A program made the translations under genes and the position numbers. Shown here in pieces: positions 61,457-64,000 of a stretch of 64,000 bases of DNA (position 1 is its first letter; each line of letters opens with the position of its first letter). The stretch spans positions 62,001 through 126,000 of the forward strand of contig NZ_JABFCZ010000016.1 of assembly GCF_014692675.1 (NCBI RefSeq). Reading direction: 5' to 3'. The notes below the pieces were generated by a model. That model did no database searches, was not told the origin of the DNA, and saw nothing but the letters and a program-made list of their open reading frames with translations. The stretch is from Roseibium aggregatum (GTDB lineage: Bacteria; Pseudomonadota; Alphaproteobacteria; Rhizobiales; Stappiaceae).

Positions 61457-61858
61457 TCAGGTCAAGGAAAGGGGTGGCGCCCGGATAGGGGTCTGTTCCC
61501 GCAGGATGGCCGGATCCTGCCATCCGTCGGCCGGAAGTGGAAGCTTTCCGCTCTCGGTCCGAATGGCGACCTTCCACACCGTATCGTCTGCCGGCGTGGC
61601 CGTGAAATGGCCGAAATGAATGCACGCAGGCCCGCAGATACAATGGGCCGGATCATGGGGTGTCGGCGACGGCAGGCTGTCGCCGTCCTGAACGGATGGC
61701 TGACACAGAATGCCGAGGCCTGAGGCCGCGACTTCCGGGGACAGCGCCAGACCGATCATGATCACCGTGACCCGCAGTCCGACGGCCAGCATCGCCAGGA
61801 GCGCCAGGGGGCGGCGTTCCATGCGCAGTGTCTGGAAGAAGGTCATCGGAGCGGACAT
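61457..61858 (-). CDS. Small exported/membrane protein upstream of copper-chaperone genes (DUF2946-like)
   Basis: 133 aa from the ATG at 61858 (61846 possible). One hydrophobic segment (LALLAMLAVGLRVTVIMIGLAL), then a Cys/His-containing region (GILCQP, PHDPAHCICGPACIHFGH) that could bind a metal, and a Pro-rich end. Position 59 bases before the PCu(A)C gene on the same strand, and the Cys/His cluster, suggest a copper-related role. Similarity to DUF2946 is by pattern only. Confidence 0.7.
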   Translation of the reverse strand: MSAPMTFFQTLRMERRPLALLAMLAVGLRVTVIMIGLALSPEVAASGLGILCQPSVQDGDSLPSPTPHDPAHCICGPACIHFGHFTATPADDTVWKVAIRTESGKLPLPADGWQDPAILREQTPIRAPPLSLT

Positions 61859-61931
61859 GGCCGCAATATGATTATGTTTTGAGCAAAGGTCGAGTGTTTC
61901 AATCGTCACAGGGTTACCGAGCCTGCCGGGC

Positions 61932-63353
61932 TCAGGAATCCTCTCGTTTCTCGACCGTTGCTTGCTCGCCGTTTTCGTTTTCTTCCGTTGTATCGGCAGC
62001 GAGCCGGTGCCCATGCCTATGCTCATCTTCCGGTATGATCACCTCTTCGGTGATTTCCTGCGCTTCCGGATCGTAGATCGGATCTTCGTAGGCCGGGAAT
62101 TCTTCCGGCGGGATCACGTTATCCGCATCCACATCGAGCGGTTCGGGTGACATGACCGAGCCCACCTGTGCCGTGGCGGCATATTCGAAGTCGTATTTTT
62201 CCTCCGGATCGAGCGCCTGGCGCGCGAACAGCCGAGCGAGAACGAATCCGGCAAGCGCGATTTCCGCGGCGGCGACCATGAAGTACAGCCCGCCCGGCCC
62301 TGTGTGGTTCATGAGGATCGATGCCGTGAACGGGCCGATGATCGATCCGATGCCGAAGGACAGCAGGAGGCCGGAAGAGGTCTCCACGAAATCCTCCGGA
62401 TCCGCATAGTCGAATGCATGGGCGACTGCGATCGCGTAGCCGGGCTGGGAACAGATGCCGATCAGGACGGCAAGGCCTGCGGCCACGTAAAAGCCGGTCG
62501 GCGACAGAAACGCAATAACAAGCGCCACGAGCGCAGTGGAGACACCGATACCGATCAGCACCAGGCGCCGGTCGATCAGGTCTGACACCCGTCCGATCGG
62601 CCACTGGGACAGCATGCCGCCGCCGATGATGGCAGCGGCATAGAAGGCCGACTGGTCGGAGTTGAACCCGATCTGGGATCCGTAAAGCGGCGCCAGGGTC
62701 CAAAGCGCGCCGTTCGCAACGCCGACCAGCAACGTACCGACCAGAGCGGCCGGCGAGTTCCGGTAGAGTTTGACCGGGCGGAACTGCACCAGGGCGATGG
62801 GGGCGGGCTGTGTCGTCGTGGTCAGGGCGACCGGCATCACCGCAAGGCTTACGGCGACCGATGCAATCGCAAACGGCACGAAAGAGGTGATGTCCATGGT
62901 GGAGATGGAGATCTGGCCGATCATCATGAAGCCGAACAGGATCACGATGTAGATCGACATGACGGTCCCGCGGTTTTCATTGGTCGCCCGCTCGTTCAGC
63001 CAGCTCTCCACGACCATGTAGAAGGCCGCCAGGCAAAAACCGGATATGATTCGGATCAGGCTCCAGGAGAACGGATCGACCAGGATCGGATGAAAGATAG
63101 CGGCTGCCGACATCAGCGAAACCATGGCGGCATAGGCCCGGATATGTCCGGCCCGCATGATCACATGGGGAGCGGCCAGGCAGCCCAGAACCATCCCGAA
63201 GAAATAGGACGACGAGACCACACCGATCTCAAGGTTCGTGAACGATGCCTTGGCTGCGGCCAGGGGGAGCAGCGTCGTTTGCAGCCCGTGGCCGAAGACA
63301 AGCATGGCCACGGACAGCAGCAACGCGGAAATGGATGCGAGGGTCTGGGCCAT
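61932..63353 (-). CDS. YcaD-type MFS transporter with acidic/His-rich tail
   Basis: 473 aa from the ATG at 63353. Twelve helices; VESWLNERATNENRGTVMSIYIV and SQWPIGRVSDLIDRRLVLIGI match the YcaD group of putative sugar or metabolite carriers. After the last helix about 90 residues form an acidic cytosolic tail including EDEHRHGHRLAADTTEENEN. Such long tails are unusual; metal binding is conceivable. The preceding terminator separates it from dxs. Confidence 0.87.
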   Translation of the reverse strand: MAQTLASISALLLSVAMLVFGHGLQTTLLPLAAAKASFTNLEIGVVSSSYFFGMVLGCLAAPHVIMRAGHIRAYAAMVSLMSAAAIFHPILVDPFSWSLIRIISGFCLAAFYMVVESWLNERATNENRGTVMSIYIVILFGFMMIGQISISTMDITSFVPFAIASVAVSLAVMPVALTTTTQPAPIALVQFRPVKLYRNSPAALVGTLLVGVANGALWTLAPLYGSQIGFNSDQSAFYAAAIIGGGMLSQWPIGRVSDLIDRRLVLIGIGVSTALVALVIAFLSPTGFYVAAGLAVLIGICSQPGYAIAVAHAFDYADPEDFVETSSGLLLSFGIGSIIGPFTASILMNHTGPGGLYFMVAAAEIALAGFVLARLFARQALDPEEKYDFEYAATAQVGSVMSPEPLDVDADNVIPPEEFPAYEDPIYDPEAQEITEEVIIPEDEHRHGHRLAADTTEENENGEQATVEKREDS

Positions 63354-63377
63354 GAGAACATCCAGGATTGTTCGGCT

Positions 63378-63405
63378 AAACAAAACGCCGGCGATCAGCC
63401 GGCGT
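63378..63405 (-). terminator. Rho-independent terminator below dxs
   Basis: ACGCCGGC (63385-63392), loop GATCA, GCCGGCGT (63398-63405), followed on the minus strand by TTTTGTTT. It ends the leftward dxs transcript before the MFS gene. Confidence 0.8.
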
Positions 63406-63509
63406 AAGTTTCATCGTTTCAAAGCCTTTTCAGGACATGCGCAGGGTGTCAATCGCATATCGGCGCATACCGTAAATCGCCACCATGCTTTTACGCATAG
63501 GTCCCGATG

Positions 63510-64000
63510 TCAGGCGTGTTTGAACGAGCCCAGGCTTTGGGTGCCGAGCGCCTGGAAAACCTGCTTGAGAATTCCGTCGCAGGTCAGGCCGGCATCCTGG
63601 TACATGACGTCCGGCTTGTCCTGATCCTGATATCTGTCCGGCAGGGCGAGCGTGCGCACCTTCAACCCGTTGTCGAGCAGGCCGAGTTCCGCCAGGGTGG
63701 TCAGGACATGGCCGCCGAAGCCGCCGCTTGCCCCTTCCTCCACGGTGACGAGCACTTCGTGTTCGCGGGCCAGGCGCTGCAGCAGATCGACATCCAGCGG
63801 TTTGGCGAAACGGGCGTCGGCAACGGTGGTGGACAGGCCCGCCGCGTCCAGTTCGTCGGCGGCCATGAGGCATTCCGCCATGCGCGCACCGAAGGACAAA
63901 AGCGCGACCTTGGTGCCTTCGCGCCGGATCAAGCCGCGGCCGATTTCAAGCACGCTGCCGCGCTCCGGCAGGTCGAGGCCGACCCCTTCGCCGCGCGGAT
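63510..64000 (-). CDS. dxs: 1-deoxy-D-xylulose-5-phosphate synthase, C-terminal part (continues beyond window)
   Basis: The last ~163 residues of Dxs, first enzyme of the MEP isoprenoid pathway, joining pyruvate and glyceraldehyde 3-phosphate with thiamine diphosphate. Transketolase C-terminal domain: [67 protein letters not shown]. The coding frame is open to the window edge; the ATP-independent catalytic N-terminal part lies outside. An internal GTG at 63953 is not a start. Confidence 0.96.
   Translation of the reverse strand, partial: PRGEGVGLDLPERGSVLEIGRGLIRREGTKVALLSFGARMAECLMAADELDAAGLSTTVADARFAKPLDVDLLQRLAREHEVLVTVEEGASGGFGGHVLTTLAELGLLDNGLKVRTLALPDRYQDQDKPDVMYQDAGLTCDGILKQVFQALGTQSLGSFKHA

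Noticed and set aside
1..64000. tRNA, rRNA or CRISPR array in the window
   Set aside because: No cloverleaf candidates, rRNA blocks or regularly spaced direct repeats with unique spacers were seen; the tandem 46-bp array has identical spacers.

Overview
The window is a chromosomal segment of a GC-rich alphaproteobacterium, most likely a marine Hyphomicrobiales/Rhizobiales lineage close to Roseibium/Labrenzia/Stappia. That placement is an inference from gene content: ETF-QO, separate glyQ and glyS, a nadABC operon beside a COG4111-type regulator, btaAB betaine-lipid genes, a TIGR02301 protein, a RibB fused to a degenerate RibA, and TAXI/TRAP transport. Genes are densely packed. I found no rRNA, tRNA, CRISPR array or intact transposase. 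Most of the window is core metabolism, and the accessory material is confined to small pieces.

Layout. 0.5-5.6 kb: ETF-QO, a family-4-like uracil-DNA glycosylase, a PilZ protein, an SppA/SohB-type peptidase and a small membrane protein. 5.9-14.8 kb: glyS and glyQ, separated by a GGDEF-EAL protein and a LemA/DUF2207 pair, then an MFS carrier. 15.2-18.9 kb: the nadA-nadB-nadC operon behind a near-perfect palindrome. 18.9-24.3 kb: HupE/UreJ, a SleB-type hydrolase, then a leftward run of ygfZ, HD hydrolase, tyrosine phosphatase and the Nudix-related regulator (probably NadQ). 24.5-27 kb: a dihydroorotase-like amidohydrolase, a DUF2061 protein and an XRE regulator. 27.2-27.4 kb: a MITE-like element with 34-bp inverted ends. 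27.5-32.7 kb: L,D-transpeptidase, btaA-btaB, a periplasmic protein, a LysE-family exporter and a small acidic protein. 32.9-39.6 kb: TIGR02301, Nudix, an unknown protein, an SRAP/YedK protein with a clamp-binding-like tail, a TPR-methyltransferase, an ECF sigma factor coupled to a membrane VWA protein, and a Glyoxalase_8 protein.

39.8-45.2 kb: an FAD-linked hydroxyacid dehydrogenase, fabI, a histidine phosphatase, aroC and a dienelactone hydrolase. 45.2-50.2 kb: a TAXI-TRAP transporter, a tautomerase / NTF2-like / GST cluster, and a divergent HxlR regulator. 50.2-56.6 kb: a membrane protein, a tandem hairpin repeat, a Bcr/CflA exporter, an HTH-RibB-RibX fusion, and a leftward methyltransferase / amidoligase / C26-amidotransferase operon. 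56.7-58.0 kb: an AT-rich two-gene islet (DUF488 plus an unrecognised protein) bounded by a diverged 75-bp direct repeat of the 3' end of the neighbouring RNA methyltransferase gene. 58.1-61.9 kb: RNA m5U methyltransferase, TlyA, a 44-aa membrane protein, SCO1, PCu(A)C and a metal-related membrane protein. 61.9-64 kb: a YcaD-type MFS protein and the 3' end of dxs.

The best candidates for something undescribed are (1) the DUF488 islet inserted at the end of the RNA methyltransferase gene, with the look of a mini defence or stress islet, and (2) the methyltransferase-amidoligase-amidotransferase operon, with the look of a peptide or amide modification pathway. Secondary points are the HTH-RibB-RibX fusion with a palindrome in its promoter, the beta-clamp-like tail on the SRAP protein, and the proposed NadQ operator at nadA.
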